From Leptolyngbya sp. FACHB-261 (lineage in GTDB: Bacteria; Cyanobacteriota; Cyanobacteriia; FACHB-261), in contig NZ_JACJPL010000027.1 of NCBI RefSeq assembly GCF_014696065.1, positions 310,001-374,000 on the forward strand: a stretch of DNA of 64,000 nt, in the 5' to 3' direction. Below are positions 19,732 to 29,101 of the stretch, in pieces (within the stretch, counting starts at the first letter, position 1; every line of letters begins with the position of its first letter). The translations under genes were made by a program, and so were the position numbers. Under the pieces are notes generated by a model, which worked only from the letters and a program-made list of their open reading frames with translations, ran no database searches and had not been told where the DNA came from.

Positions 19732-20385
19732 ATGACAAACTTAACTCTGGTTATTGGCAATAAGAATTACTCTTCTTGGTCATTACGTCCTTGGCTAGCA
19801 ATGAAGCAAGCCAAGTTGGACTTTGAAGAGGTTTTGATTCCTCTGTATGTCTCAGGATTTCATGAGAAAATTCTGCATTATTCACCTGCAGGCAAAGTGC
19901 CGATTTTGATTGCTGACGGCCTGACAATTTGGGAATCATTAAGCATTTGCGAATATTTGGCAGAGCGTTTTCCAGAAGCCCAATTGTGGCCAACCGATCT
20001 GACTGCCCGTGCCATTGCTCGCTGCGTCAGTGCTGAAATGCATGCGGGTTTTGCTAATTTACGCAATCACATGGGGATGAATGTGCGTGCGCAAAAACCA
20101 GGTCAAGGCAGAGCCCCTGGCGTTCAAGAAGACATTGACCGCATTCTGGCGCTCTGGACTGACTGTCGCCAACGATTTGGCCAGGGTGGAGAGTTTCTGT
20201 TCGGTCAATTCAGTATTGCTGACGCCATGTTTGCGCCAGTAGCGCTACGGTTTCTTACTTATGGAGTTCAGGTTGATGCCAACGCATCGGCCTATATTGA
20301 GGCATTGCTAGCGCTACCGACGCTGCAAGAATGGCTTGAGGCTTCGAGAGTTGAACCTTACACAATCGCCCAATACGAAGTATAG
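19732..20385 (+). CDS. Glutathione S-transferase family protein
   Basis: A cytosolic GST of 217 residues. The N-terminal thioredoxin-like domain contains NKNYSSWSLRPWLAMKQA, with the probable catalytic serine in SSWSLR, and the glutathione-binding segment KVPILIADGLTIWESLSICEY. The helical C-terminal domain ends GEFLFGQFSIADAMFAPVALR, containing the N-capping box. Substrate unknown; detoxification or maleylacetoacetate-isomerase-like roles are possible. A 64-bp gap separates it from the broken DinB-like gene. Confidence 0.88.
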   Translation: MTNLTLVIGNKNYSSWSLRPWLAMKQAKLDFEEVLIPLYVSGFHEKILHYSPAGKVPILIADGLTIWESLSICEYLAERFPEAQLWPTDLTARAIARCVSAEMHAGFANLRNHMGMNVRAQKPGQGRAPGVQEDIDRILALWTDCRQRFGQGGEFLFGQFSIADAMFAPVALRFLTYGVQVDANASAYIEALLALPTLQEWLEASRVEPYTIAQYEV

Positions 20386-20449
20386 ACAAAACAATAAAGT
20401 GTAGAGGGTGTAGCAAGAGCCTGTAGAAAGCGTATAAAACCCTGAAGTT

Positions 20450-20953
20450 ATGATGCAAGAGCTTTACAGAAGCTTAGCGGCTTACAATCGCTGGTCCAAT
20501 GAGCAGGTCTGTGCGGCCTGCGGCCAGCTGGATGAGACAGAATACTATCGAGACCGGCGAGCTTTTTTTGGCTCGCTCCACGGTACTCTAAACCATCTTC
20601 TCCTGACCGATCGCGTTTGGTTAGGCCGTTTTGTTGGTACCCCGTATTCTTTCACTTCCTTGCGGGAGGAACTTTACCCAACCCTGGCAACGCTTCAAGA
20701 GGCCCGTGAGTTTGAGGACGCTCGCATTGTTGCATACATCGAGAGTTTATCTTCTGAAGCAATTGGCGCTGAGTTGACCTAAACCAATAGTTCAGGCGAA
20801 GCCTTTCACCAACCCCTCTGGCAGATATTAAGCCACTGGTTCAACCACCAAACTCATCACCGGGGTCAGGTTCATCAGATGCTATCTGAAGCCGCGATAG
20901 CAACCCCAGTCAGCAACTTCGTTGTCTTTCTACGGGATGTACCGATAAGGTAA
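20450..20953 (+). pseudogene. DinB-like damage-inducible family gene interrupted by one in-frame stop
   Basis: The frame from the ATG at 20450 reads a DinB four-helix protein (MMQELYRSLAAYNRWSNEQV, first metal histidine in SLHGTLNHLLLTD) up to TAA at 20780-20782. The same frame then continues without interruption as TNSSGEAFHQPLWQILSHWF and NHQTHHRGQVHQML to TAA at 20951-20953. The second half carries the expected HxxxH-type metal motif (HQTHHRGQ). In relatives the junction usually reads YTNS, so the stop probably replaces a tyrosine codon. The total of 168 codons is the normal length. It could be a recent null mutation or a sequencing error; the upstream part alone would lack part of the metal site. 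Confidence 0.85.
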
Positions 20954-20980
20954 AAGTAGAATCGGCTGACAGGGCTCTTG

Positions 20981-21658
20981 ATGAATCGCAATTTGGCAAC
21001 CCAAAAAGGCATTTCAGCCCCAGACTTTTTGCAGGCGGTGCAGCAGCATTACCACACCTGTCAGGCCACACCTGACTACCAGGCTGCAGATTGGGCCAAG
21101 CCAGAGCATCTTGAAAACGCCATTGCGGCTCAGCTCAGCGTGATTCCTGAGCAGTGTCAGAGCTTATTGGACCTTGGTTGCGGACGGGGTGGTATCTATG
21201 CTGCGGTGCAGCAGCGAGGCTCGAATTGGCACTACCTAGGCATTGATTTGATGCCTCAAAATATCGAGATTTGTCAGCAACGCTACCCACAGGGCCAGTG
21301 GCAAGTAGGAAACTATTGGGAGGCTTTGGCGCAACCTGAGGCGGTGGATTGGATTGTTTCTAACGGCTGCTTGTTCTCACACACACGCCCTCAAGACCGA
21401 GAGAGGCTACTGACAGCGCTGCTAGCTAAGGCACGCTTGGGCTTCTCAGTGATTTGTCTGCTCCAACGCCCCGGCCAGGACGTGCAAGAGATCAACGCTT
21501 CCCCCCATCTGCACGCTACCCCTCACTACTGGTTTGAGCGCAGTTTCAAGCGCCTAGGCGATAGCATTACTGCAACCCTAGATCACCAGACGGGCTTGGA
21601 ACTCGATCCAGATAATGCCTTGGTGGTAGTACAGCATTCAAACATGCTTGAGACCTAG
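20981..21658 (+). CDS. Class I SAM-dependent methyltransferase
   Basis: A 225-residue protein with the SAM-binding motif LLDLGCGRGGIYAAV near residue 65 and an acidic post-II residue in YLGIDLMPQNIEICQQ. SNGCLFSHT follows as motif IV. Substrate unknown; the fold is that of small-molecule methyltransferases. The ATG at 20981 is preferred over an adjacent TTG. It follows the broken DinB-like gene by 27 bp and may have been co-transcribed with it. Confidence 0.8.
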   Translation: MNRNLATQKGISAPDFLQAVQQHYHTCQATPDYQAADWAKPEHLENAIAAQLSVIPEQCQSLLDLGCGRGGIYAAVQQRGSNWHYLGIDLMPQNIEICQQRYPQGQWQVGNYWEALAQPEAVDWIVSNGCLFSHTRPQDRERLLTALLAKARLGFSVICLLQRPGQDVQEINASPHLHATPHYWFERSFKRLGDSITATLDHQTGLELDPDNALVVVQHSNMLET

Positions 21659-21790
21659 CATCTTGCTAGATGTGGGGGAGAACTTGGTTGCATTTGACAC
21701 ACAGACACTAAATCTGAAGGCCAGTGCTATACTGACTGGGCGCTGCTCCCAGCCGATAATCTGCCATTTCTGAAGAGTGAAGCTTGAACT

Positions 21791-24112
21791 ATGGTCCATA
21801 ACCTTGAGCGCAGCCGTCAGGTCGGCCAGTTTTCTGGAACCGCACCAACGGCTAACCCGGTGTTCTTTAGGACTTACAGCCGCCGTGTAGAACGGGCGCT
21901 CAAGCCTGGTGAGGCGATTGTGAGCCGTCGTGAAACCTGGGACGAGGTTTGCGAGCGGGCTTTAGAAGGAATTCGCGAACTCGGGTTGCTCACACCGGAA
22001 GAGGTGGGCTTGGTGAACCGGATGCAGCGTGAACTCAAGGCGTTGGCCTCAGGACGCTGGTTATGGGTGGGCGGCACACGTTGGTCCAAACAATCAGAAA
22101 ATTTCTCAGGTGCCTACAACTGCACTAGCACCAATGTTGTGGACTGGGAAGCCTTTGGGCTGATGATGGATCTGGCAATGATGGGCTGTGGTACGGGCGC
22201 AGTTCTTGAGCCCAAATACATTGAGCAGTTGCCAATTATTCGTAATCGTCTGCTGGTATCCATGCCGGGAGAAATTGGCACCATTCCCGTTGCCTCACGC
22301 CAGGATAAAACCACCGTTCAGACAGAAGGCAATCGAGTTTCAATCACAGTGGGTGATAGCCGTCAAGGCTGGGTATCGTCCTATCAGTCGCTACTGGAAT
22401 TATCATCTAACGAGCGTTTTTCTGGCGAAATTCAAGTTGAGGTTGACCTCAGCAATGTAAGACCTGCCGGTGAAACTCTAAAGGGTTTTGGCGGTGTTGC
22501 TAACCCGATTAAACTGCCGGAACTTTACCAGCGATGCGCCGCAATTTTAAATCGTGCAGTCGGGAGAAAACTCAATTCTGTTGAATGTTGCTTGTTGATT
22601 GATGAAGCTGCTGCTTGCGTTGTAGCCGGGAACATCCGGAGGAGCGCGGGCATGCGTCAATTTGATAGCAATGACGCATTAGCTGCTACTGCAAAAGATA
22701 ACTTGTGGATGCAAGATGCCGAAGGCAATTGGCGCATTGATCCAGAGCGCGATGCGCTGCGCATGGCTAATCATACGCGAGTCTTTCACCGCAAGCCCAC
22801 GGAACAAGAATGCATCGAATCAGTGCGCAAGCAGTTTTATTCGGGTGAAGGTGCAATTCAGTGGGCTGGCGAAGCAGTTGCCCGCTCGAATGCAGACCTC
22901 TTAAAAACACCTGAACTTAAGACAGAATTCCTCCAAGCCTATGAGTTAGGTCAGGGCAAAAATTGGCTGCAAAAGAATTACCCTCAACTGTCGAAGATTG
23001 AGCTAGAACATCGTTTGGAGCGGTACGGTCTAAACCCTTGCGGCGAAATTTTGGGCTCAGAATTTCACTGTAACTTGGCAGAAGTCCACCTCAATCGAAT
23101 CGATTCGCGCAACCTTAAAGATCAAGAAGATGCTTTTACCGCAGCAGCCCTATCGGTGGCAGCTCTGCTCAATCATCGCTTTGTAGAAGAGCGCTATCGC
23201 GAATCGCGAGAATTGGACCCTATTGTTGGCGTTTCTTTCACCGGGCTGTTCGACTTTTTTGTTAGTGCTTTTGGCGTAGATTGGTTGCGCTGGTGGTCAG
23301 CAGGACGGCCTGAGACCATTACTGGCCTTGAATTCAAACAAAAAGAACAGGAGTACCTCAGCTGCTGGAAGCAAATCGTTCATCAGGCAGTTTGGGACTA
23401 CTGTGACCAGCACGGCTTGCAGCGACCCAATCGTTGCACCACGGTACAGCCAGCCGGCACAAAATCTCTCTTAACCGGAGCATCACCCGGTTGGCATCCA
23501 CCCAAAGCACAGCGTTACATTCGACGAATTACCTTTGCGAAAAACGATCCAGTCGCCTTGGCCTGCATTGAATACGGCTACAACGTGGTGCCCTCACAGT
23601 CTGACAAAGACGAACAAAGCAATTTGTTGAATGATCCGTTTGATCCACGGGTGACCGAGTGGTTAGTAGAGATTCCGGTGGAGGTTCCTTGGGCCAATCT
23701 ACCCGGTGCTGACGAAATTCAAATTGAGAAGTTTTCAGCAACGGCGCAGTTTGACTTCTACCTTCAAGTTCAGAAGCACTACACAGCCCACAACACCAGT
23801 GCCACCTTGGAACTTCAAGAGAGTGAAATTGAACCCTTGGCTCAACAGATCTACCAAGCCATTGAGCAAGATCAAGGCTACATCAGTGCAGCCTTACTGG
23901 CTCGTTTTGATGCACCTTTTCCTCGCTTGCCCTTCGAAAAGATTGACAAAGTGACCTTTGAGCGACTGCAAGCAGACGTGGAAGCTCGGCAGAAAACCGA
24001 TGACTTTTTGGATGCCCTCATGCGCTACGACCTGGGGTACTCAGCAGCCGAAGGACCAGCAGGCTGTGACAGTGACAAGTGTATGTTGCCAGAGAAAGAA
24101 GTAAACGAGTAA
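21791..24112 (+). CDS. nrdJ: Adenosylcobalamin-dependent (class II) ribonucleoside-triphosphate reductase
   Basis: Reduces ribonucleotides to deoxyribonucleotides using coenzyme B12 to generate a thiyl radical; the monomeric triphosphate type known from Lactobacillus leichmannii and many cyanobacteria. The first redox cysteine is in SGAYNCTSTNV near 110; LNPCGEILGSEFHCNLAEVH near 414 contains the radical cysteine and catalytic glutamate; TVQPAGTKSLLTGASPGWHP follows; and the C-terminal shuttle pair is in CDSDKCMLPE. The 773-residue length is normal and no intein interrupts it. A hairpin terminator follows. Confidence 0.95.
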   Translation: MVHNLERSRQVGQFSGTAPTANPVFFRTYSRRVERALKPGEAIVSRRETWDEVCERALEGIRELGLLTPEEVGLVNRMQRELKALASGRWLWVGGTRWSKQSENFSGAYNCTSTNVVDWEAFGLMMDLAMMGCGTGAVLEPKYIEQLPIIRNRLLVSMPGEIGTIPVASRQDKTTVQTEGNRVSITVGDSRQGWVSSYQSLLELSSNERFSGEIQVEVDLSNVRPAGETLKGFGGVANPIKLPELYQRCAAILNRAVGRKLNSVECCLLIDEAAACVVAGNIRRSAGMRQFDSNDALAATAKDNLWMQDAEGNWRIDPERDALRMANHTRVFHRKPTEQECIESVRKQFYSGEGAIQWAGEAVARSNADLLKTPELKTEFLQAYELGQGKNWLQKNYPQLSKIELEHRLERYGLNPCGEILGSEFHCNLAEVHLNRIDSRNLKDQEDAFTAAALSVAALLNHRFVEERYRESRELDPIVGVSFTGLFDFFVSAFGVDWLRWWSAGRPETITGLEFKQKEQEYLSCWKQIVHQAVWDYCDQHGLQRPNRCTTVQPAGTKSLLTGASPGWHPPKAQRYIRRITFAKNDPVALACIEYGYNVVPSQSDKDEQSNLLNDPFDPRVTEWLVEIPVEVPWANLPGADEIQIEKFSATAQFDFYLQVQKHYTAHNTSATLELQESEIEPLAQQIYQAIEQDQGYISAALLARFDAPFPRLPFEKIDKVTFERLQADVEARQKTDDFLDALMRYDLGYSAAEGPAGCDSDKCMLPEKEVNE

Positions 24113-24132
24113 TTAAATCGTCACTATTCCTC

Positions 24133-24160
24133 AAGGCCCTGGTTTGACTAGGGCCTTGTT
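24133..24160 (+). terminator. Probable terminator after nrdJ
   Basis: AAGGCCCT (24133-24140) pairs with AGGGCCTT (24150-24157), followed by GTT. The stem is GC-rich, but the T-run is short. It lies 20 bp after the nrdJ stop. Confidence 0.6.
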
Positions 24161-24282
24161 CATGTGAGTACTGCTGGTGATAAGCTCTACCCTTAAATTA
24201 CGGTTCCCCCCACTGACAATCCCTGGCGCCCTTCATAAGATCGGAGAAGCAAAGCGTCCCATGAGTGCCCGAGGAAACCCAG

Positions 24283-24618
24283 ATGTACGATGTTGACAAG
24301 CGCAAGCTGCTATCGGCCCTCTGTCATGGGTCCATTTTTCTAAGCTCTCTAGTTGTCTCTGTGGGAATTCCCTTGGGGCTCCTAGTGATCTCTGATGATC
24401 CAGTGGTGAAAGATAACGCCAAAGAGGCTATTAATTTCCACCTCAACGTCTGGTTTTACGGCGTCATTTTTGGCGTTCTCAGTTTTGTTTTAATTGGCAT
24501 TCCATTGCTAGCGATTCTATTCGTCGTGCATTGGACTCTGCCCGTATTGGCGATTTTCAGATGTTTGTCAAATCCTGATGAGCCTTACCATTATCCGTTT
24601 ATCTTCCGCTTACTTTAA
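24283..24618 (+). CDS. DUF4870-type small membrane protein
   Basis: A 111-residue membrane protein with three hydrophobic segments. KRKLLSALCHGSIFLSSLVV, then NAKEAINFHLNVWFYGVIFG, is the pattern of the DUF4870/Tic20-like family, whose role is unknown. GAGGAA at 24271-24276 supports the ATG at 24283; a GTG at 24265 is less likely. It stands alone between nrdJ and a small secreted protein gene. Confidence 0.75.
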   Translation: MYDVDKRKLLSALCHGSIFLSSLVVSVGIPLGLLVISDDPVVKDNAKEAINFHLNVWFYGVIFGVLSFVLIGIPLLAILFVVHWTLPVLAIFRCLSNPDEPYHYPFIFRLL

Positions 24619-24829
24619 GCCTTGAGAACCGGCCCTGAAAGAGTCACTGGTTTCCTCCAACCCTCAACATTGTTACTAAAACAGAAACTTACCTCTGGCC
24701 TTAGGGTGAAACTGGAAAACTAGGTTTCACCCAATTGGGCTATGCCAGTTGTAGGAGGTTATTAGGGCTCTAAAGGGCGAACCTAGTTGTAGACGGTATT
24801 GCTTCGTACTGCTTCGTGGGGTAAAAACG

Positions 24830-25189
24830 ATGAAACTCAGCCTTATAGCAACCACAGCGCTGTTCATGGCATCCCTCAGCTTTGCGGCTCCTGGGAAGGC
24901 AGAGCCAGTCAGTTCTGCGAGGCAAAGCGGCAGACAGCCCAGCTCGATGGCTTGGGTGCCTCAGCCAGGAGTACGCTGTGTTGCCAATGGCTATGGGCAA
25001 ACTGCTTGCTTGAACTCGAATACTGGATACCTGACCTACACTACCGGGACTGGCCAAACTTGCAATCAGAGTCCGCAGGGGCAACAGGCTTGTACAGCTG
25101 AGACAACTGCTTATCGACAGAATGCTCCTACAGCAGCGAGAAGCAATTCAGGCTCTACTGCCTATCCTTTAGCGAATCGAAGAAATTGA
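24830..25189 (+). CDS. Small secreted hypothetical protein
   Basis: A clear Sec signal peptide (MKLSLIATTALFMASLSFAA, cleavage after about APGKA) is followed by a 95-residue Gln/Ser/Thr-rich region with four cysteines (GVRCVANGYGQTACLNSNTG and QTCNQSPQGQQACTAE), spaced to form two disulfides. No family is recognised. The tail is low-complexity. A hairpin follows 18 bp after the stop. Confidence 0.65.
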   Translation: MKLSLIATTALFMASLSFAAPGKAEPVSSARQSGRQPSSMAWVPQPGVRCVANGYGQTACLNSNTGYLTYTTGTGQTCNQSPQGQQACTAETTAYRQNAPTAARSNSGSTAYPLANRRN

Positions 25190-25207
25190 GTCTAGTTGGT
25201 CAAAGTT

Positions 25208-25235
25208 CACTCTCGCAACTTCCAATGCGAGAGTG
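25208..25235. terminator. Hairpin between convergent genes
   Basis: CACTCTCGCA (25208-25217) pairs perfectly with TGCGAGAGTG (25226-25235) across an 8-base loop, between stops at 25189 (+) and 25249 (-). It could terminate both; no strong T-run is present. Confidence 0.6.
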
Positions 25236-25248
25236 CTTCGGCTGCTTA

Positions 25249-26277
25249 TTAGCTTCCGCCTTGCTCTTGAGCTGACCAGACTGGGAATTGGTTGATTTTT
25301 CTCAAAGTTAAATTGACATAAGTTGCTTTCTCAGCACCAACCTGAGACAGACCGAAATAGCCCTGAGCACCATCATGAGCGTGAGGACCAGTCGATTCAA
25401 CACTGTAGCGTCCCTGTCGATGGGCTTGGTTATACGGTGAAGCGACTACCCAAGGCCAGCGCGAGGGAAAGACGATGCCTAAATCATCAATCCAATCCCG
25501 TTGGCCTTGCAGGTGATAAGTGTGCTGTGCCGCATCGAAACCATTGTTTCCTGAGAAGACACCGCCAACCGAAATCACTGTAATTTGGGTTTCAAACTGC
25601 TCAGCTAAATAAGACGCAGCCCCCAATGCAACCTGAGCCCCCCCACTCGTACCAATCAGAATGATTTGGAATGGCTCAGTCTGAGCAGCCGGTAAAGCGT
25701 GAGCAGCCTGCATGCGCTCAATGATCGCCTTCGCAATTCCTTGATTATAAATAGGACCATAGCGAGGATCGGCAGAGATTGCTAAGCGCCAGAGATTGCG
25801 AATTTTAATCAGAACATTTGCGACTCCCAGCCAACCCTCAGCTTTGTCAGCGAACTGCCAAAGGGGAGACAATAGACGTTCGCCTCCTAAGCTTTTGTTA
25901 GCAGCAGAGTAGGGAAAAACATCTCGAACCGTGACGCAATTTGGGTGAGCCTGCTCCAAATGATTGAGAAAGAAAGTTTCTCCAGGTGTTAATTGATCTG
26001 CCGAAAAATCACCCACTCCAGTCAAAAAAACAACATAACAATCGATTTTCCTAACCTGATTTGCCGATTGGTTTTTACCACCAGTTTCATAACCCGGCAA
26101 CCGTTTAGCGGGAGCCCTTTTCAAGCCTGCCGCTTCACTGCCATAACGTAACCACCAGGTAATGGTACCAATAGGTGAGAACGTTCCCCAAGCTAATAAG
26201 ATTAAACTGGCGAAGAACAACAGTTTCAAACTGCCACCCCGGAACCAGAGCAGCAATCGTCCAAGTAACTTCAGCAT
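25249..26277 (-). CDS. Membrane-anchored alpha/beta-hydrolase-like protein
   Basis: A 342-residue protein with an N-terminal hydrophobic anchor (LKLLFFASLILLAWGTF). CYVVFLTGVGDFSADQLTPG looks like a first strand with an oxyanion loop, and ILIGTSGGAQVALGAA near residue 209 is a nucleophile elbow (G-x-S-x-G, Ser in TSGG). A histidine in STGPHAHDGAQGYFG could complete the triad. Substrate unknown; this looks like a cyanobacterial conserved protein acting at the membrane. It is divergent from the Yip1-like gene. Confidence 0.65.
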   Translation of the reverse strand: MLKLLGRLLLWFRGGSLKLLFFASLILLAWGTFSPIGTITWWLRYGSEAAGLKRAPAKRLPGYETGGKNQSANQVRKIDCYVVFLTGVGDFSADQLTPGETFFLNHLEQAHPNCVTVRDVFPYSAANKSLGGERLLSPLWQFADKAEGWLGVANVLIKIRNLWRLAISADPRYGPIYNQGIAKAIIERMQAAHALPAAQTEPFQIILIGTSGGAQVALGAASYLAEQFETQITVISVGGVFSGNNGFDAAQHTYHLQGQRDWIDDLGIVFPSRWPWVVASPYNQAHRQGRYSVESTGPHAHDGAQGYFGLSQVGAEKATYVNLTLRKINQFPVWSAQEQGGS

Positions 26278-26379
26278 CCAAAATTGCTCTTAGGACTTGG
26301 TCAAGGGTCTTTTGTCCTGTACCGTATCAAACAGAAACTAAGTTAGACCTGTCATCAATCTCAGGTTGTAGGCAGCCCT

Positions 26380-26949
26380 GTGAAACACGCAAAAACCAAA
26401 GAAAGCCTGAGCCTCGTACTCCGCAACGCACTGGCCCTCAATGCAGATCTTTACGAGAATGCTCGCAATCGGCCTCGAACCCACCGAATTGCCCTCACTA
26501 TTGTTATCCTGGCGGCTGTTTCGCACATGCTGGGCAGCGCAGTCATTCTTCTGATTAATCGAGCTTCAATCCTCATTTTGGGTTTAGCTCTTTTGCTGGA
26601 TGGTGCCAGCGTAGTCTTAGGTTACTATTTTTGGACTTTTACGATTTGGAAAATTGGCAATTATCTGAGCCGTCATTCACCAAGTTACGGAGATTTATTA
26701 AGTCCGATCGGTTTTGCCTATGCTCCTCAAGTGCTCAATTTTCTAACCTTGATTCCTCTTATGGGGCAAGGCATTGGTCTGGTTTTAGCTGCCTGGAGTT
26801 TGTTGGCTGTTATTGTGGCAGTCCGACAGGGACTAGATCTCAGTACCCGTGCAGCAGCCCTAATCTGTTTGGTCGGTTGGCCTCTAGTCCAGATTGCAAT
26901 CGGACTGATCCAGGTTTCAGAACAATGGTTTGTGAAAGCAGGCTCTTAA
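26380..26949 (+). CDS. Yip1-like multi-pass membrane protein
   Basis: A 189-residue protein with four or five predicted membrane helices, the first being IALTIVILAAVSHMLGSAVI. Layout and the central YGDLLSPIGFAYAPQVLNFL segment match the Yip1-domain membrane family found in bacteria. Function unknown. The start is GTG at 26380; the first 45 residues are soluble and basic. Confidence 0.6.
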   Translation: MKHAKTKESLSLVLRNALALNADLYENARNRPRTHRIALTIVILAAVSHMLGSAVILLINRASILILGLALLLDGASVVLGYYFWTFTIWKIGNYLSRHSPSYGDLLSPIGFAYAPQVLNFLTLIPLMGQGIGLVLAAWSLLAVIVAVRQGLDLSTRAAALICLVGWPLVQIAIGLIQVSEQWFVKAGS

Positions 26950-27128
26950 ATTCAGCTTCTTAAACTCCGGATTAACTTATTTTCTGCCGTATTAACTTTC
27001 ACTTAACAGTGATCGCTTACGCCTTCACTTATATCGGATAAGATTCACGCAATAAAGTTATGCACTCAGGGGGATGGAAAATATTGCAAACTCCTTAATT
27101 CTTAAGTATAAGTATAGGCCGCTACGTC

Positions 27129-27989
27129 ATGACTCGCCGTCCTCTTGAGAACCTTAAGCAACCCGTTGCACAGGCAGCCTCTAATCCTTGGGTAGAGAGG
27201 TTAGCTCGGTCTGGTTATGCAGCCAAGGGAGTTGTTTACGTTATTGTTGGTTTACTAGCTGCGCAAGCAGCACTGGGCACAGGTGGCAAAACCACCGATA
27301 CTAGTGGCGCTCTACAAACCATCGTCACACAGCCCTTTGGCAAATTTCTTCTTAGCCTTGTGACGGTTGGGCTCCTAGGATATGCACTCTGGCGATTTGT
27401 TCAAGCCGTTGTTGACCCAGAACACGCCAATCAAGACGCTGGCGCCAAGCGTTGGGCTCAACGCTTCGGTTACGCGCTTAGTGGTTTAGGTTATGCGGGT
27501 CTGGCCCTGACTGCCTTGAAACTCATCTCCGGCTCAGGTGGCGGTTCAGGCAGCAGTTCAGGCGGTAGCAACTCGACTCAAGATTGGACTGCTCGCATCC
27601 TCAGCCAGCCCTTCGGGCAGTGGCTGGTCGGTTTACTGGGGGCTATTGTCATTGGCGTTGGTTTCTCTTATTTTTACAAGGCCTACGCAGGTAAGTTCCG
27701 CCGCGAGTTCAAACTGAACGAGATGAGCGACACAGAAGAAAGTTGGGCAATGCGAGTAGGCCGCTTCGGCATTGCAGCGCGGGGCGTTGTGTTCACCATC
27801 ATCGGTGGCTTCCTGATTCAGGCGGCCCTCAATTCTGATCCTAGTCAGGCCAAAGGTTTAGGCGGAGCCTTGGCAAGCTTAGCGCAACAACCCTTCGGTC
27901 CCTGGCTACTGGGAATTGTGGCTTTGGGCTTAGTCGCCTACGGTCTCTACTCAGGCTTCGAGGCACGATATCGTCGGATTGACGCTTAG
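27129..27989 (+). CDS. DUF1206 family membrane protein
   Basis: A 286-residue protein built of three repeats, each a pair of membrane helices beginning with an ARSGYAAKG-like element: LARSGYAAKGVVYVIVG, RFGYALSGLGYAGLALT and RFGIAARGVVFTIIG. Each ends with QPFGKFLL, QPFGQWLVG or QPFGPWLLG. This is the DUF1206 signature. A Gly/Ser linker lies near residues 137-152. No biochemical function is established that I know of. It precedes the PEP-mutase family gene by 79 bp. Confidence 0.85.
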   Translation: MTRRPLENLKQPVAQAASNPWVERLARSGYAAKGVVYVIVGLLAAQAALGTGGKTTDTSGALQTIVTQPFGKFLLSLVTVGLLGYALWRFVQAVVDPEHANQDAGAKRWAQRFGYALSGLGYAGLALTALKLISGSGGGSGSSSGGSNSTQDWTARILSQPFGQWLVGLLGAIVIGVGFSYFYKAYAGKFRREFKLNEMSDTEESWAMRVGRFGIAARGVVFTIIGGFLIQAALNSDPSQAKGLGGALASLAQQPFGPWLLGIVALGLVAYGLYSGFEARYRRIDA

Positions 27990-28068
27990 CTGCGTCGAGG
28001 TAGCAGAAATAATCGTATTCTCTCCTAGGAGTGCCCTGATGTTGGGCTCGCACTCCGGGAGATAATGC

Positions 28069-28950
28069 ATGACTCAGGGGCAACAATTTCGGCAACAACT
28101 AGAGCAGCCCGGTATTCTGACCCTACCGGGAATTTATGACTGTATTAGCGCTAAGTTAGCCGAACAGTTGGGGTTTGAGGTGATTTTCACCAGTGGCTTT
28201 GGCTTAGCTGGCTCCACGCTTGGCCGACCCGATTATGGCTTCTTAACTGCAACCGAAATGCTCTACAGTGTTAGCCGCATCGTTCAAGCGGTTAACATTC
28301 CTGTCGTGGCCGATATTGATACGGGCTATGGCAATCCCTTAAGTGTGATCCGCACAGTTAGCGAAGCCGTGCAATTAGGCGTGGCTGGCATTATTTTGGA
28401 GGATCAGGAATGGCCTAAGAAATGCGGTCACTTTGAGGGGAAGCGAGTCATTTCAACAGCAGAGCATGTGCAAAAGATTCGGGCAGCAGTGCAAGCAAGG
28501 GGGGATAGTGAATTGGTCATTATTGGTCGCACTGATGCCAGAGCACCCTTAGGGTTGGAGGAAGCAATCCAACGAGGTCGGGCTTATCGTGAAGCGGGAG
28601 CCGATGTGATATTTATCGAAGCTCCCCAATCGCTGGAGGACCTCAAAGCAATTGGCACCGCCTTTCCCGATGTCCCCCTATTCGCCAATATGATTGAGGG
28701 CGGCAAAACACCCTTTCTCTCTAGCCAAGAGCTGCAACAATTGGGGTTCAAAATTGTCGTCTTTCCACTATCCGGCTTATTCTCAGCAACCAAAGCCATG
28801 CTGAATTGCTTTCGCTATCTGCGCGAGCATGGCACTACTCCTGGCTTCGAACATTTAGTTTCTTTCCAAGAATTTGAGCAACTGATTGGGGTTCCCTACT
28901 ACCGCCAGTTAGAGCAAGAATTCGCTGTGCGTCAAGAGGATGCAACTTGA
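28069..28950 (+). CDS. Isocitrate lyase / phosphoenolpyruvate mutase family enzyme
   Basis: A 293-residue TIM-barrel enzyme of the PEP mutase/isocitrate lyase superfamily. VVADIDTGYGNPLSV near residue 85 is the metal-binding segment, and ILEDQEWPKKCGHFEGKRVI near 107-126 contains the lyase loop K-K-C-G-H-F, as in methylisocitrate lyase and related carboxyvinyl or oxaloacetate hydrolases. IIGRTDA follows. The family splits C-C or P-C bonds of 2-oxo-acid-like substrates; which one is not clear. No prp genes are adjacent, so a methylcitrate-cycle role is not supported. Confidence 0.8.
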   Translation: MTQGQQFRQQLEQPGILTLPGIYDCISAKLAEQLGFEVIFTSGFGLAGSTLGRPDYGFLTATEMLYSVSRIVQAVNIPVVADIDTGYGNPLSVIRTVSEAVQLGVAGIILEDQEWPKKCGHFEGKRVISTAEHVQKIRAAVQARGDSELVIIGRTDARAPLGLEEAIQRGRAYREAGADVIFIEAPQSLEDLKAIGTAFPDVPLFANMIEGGKTPFLSSQELQQLGFKIVVFPLSGLFSATKAMLNCFRYLREHGTTPGFEHLVSFQEFEQLIGVPYYRQLEQEFAVRQEDAT

Positions 28951-29010
28951 GTGCTGCTCCTCTGATTCTATGCCTCGGTTCTAAGGTCATTCGCCCTAAA
29001 ACCCGTCAGG

Positions 29011-29064
29011 TTTGCGTCAGAATTTTAGAGAGGCAAACTCTGCCCCGCTAAAATCTGACGCAAA
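29011..29064. terminator. Long hairpin between convergent genes
   Basis: TTTGCGTCAGAATTTTAG (29011-29028) pairs with CTAAAATCTGACGCAAA (29048-29064) with a single bulged A. The loop is 19 bases. It lies between the lyase-family gene (+, stop 28950) and tolC (-, stop 29102) and probably ends both transcripts. Confidence 0.7.
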
Positions 29065-29101
29065 TGTAATCTTTCAAGCAGTGAGCGTTGCGGCAGGGCA
29101 G

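Noticed and set aside
21791-24112. Intein in the class II ribonucleotide reductase
   Set aside because: Cyanobacterial RNR genes can carry inteins, but this frame reads straight through the cysteine and glutamate motifs at normal length with no splice-junction or endonuclease sequence.
28069-28950. Calling the PEP-mutase family enzyme methylisocitrate lyase (prpB)
   Set aside because: The fold and KKCGHFEGK loop fit the superfamily, but no methylcitrate genes are nearby and several related activities share the loop.
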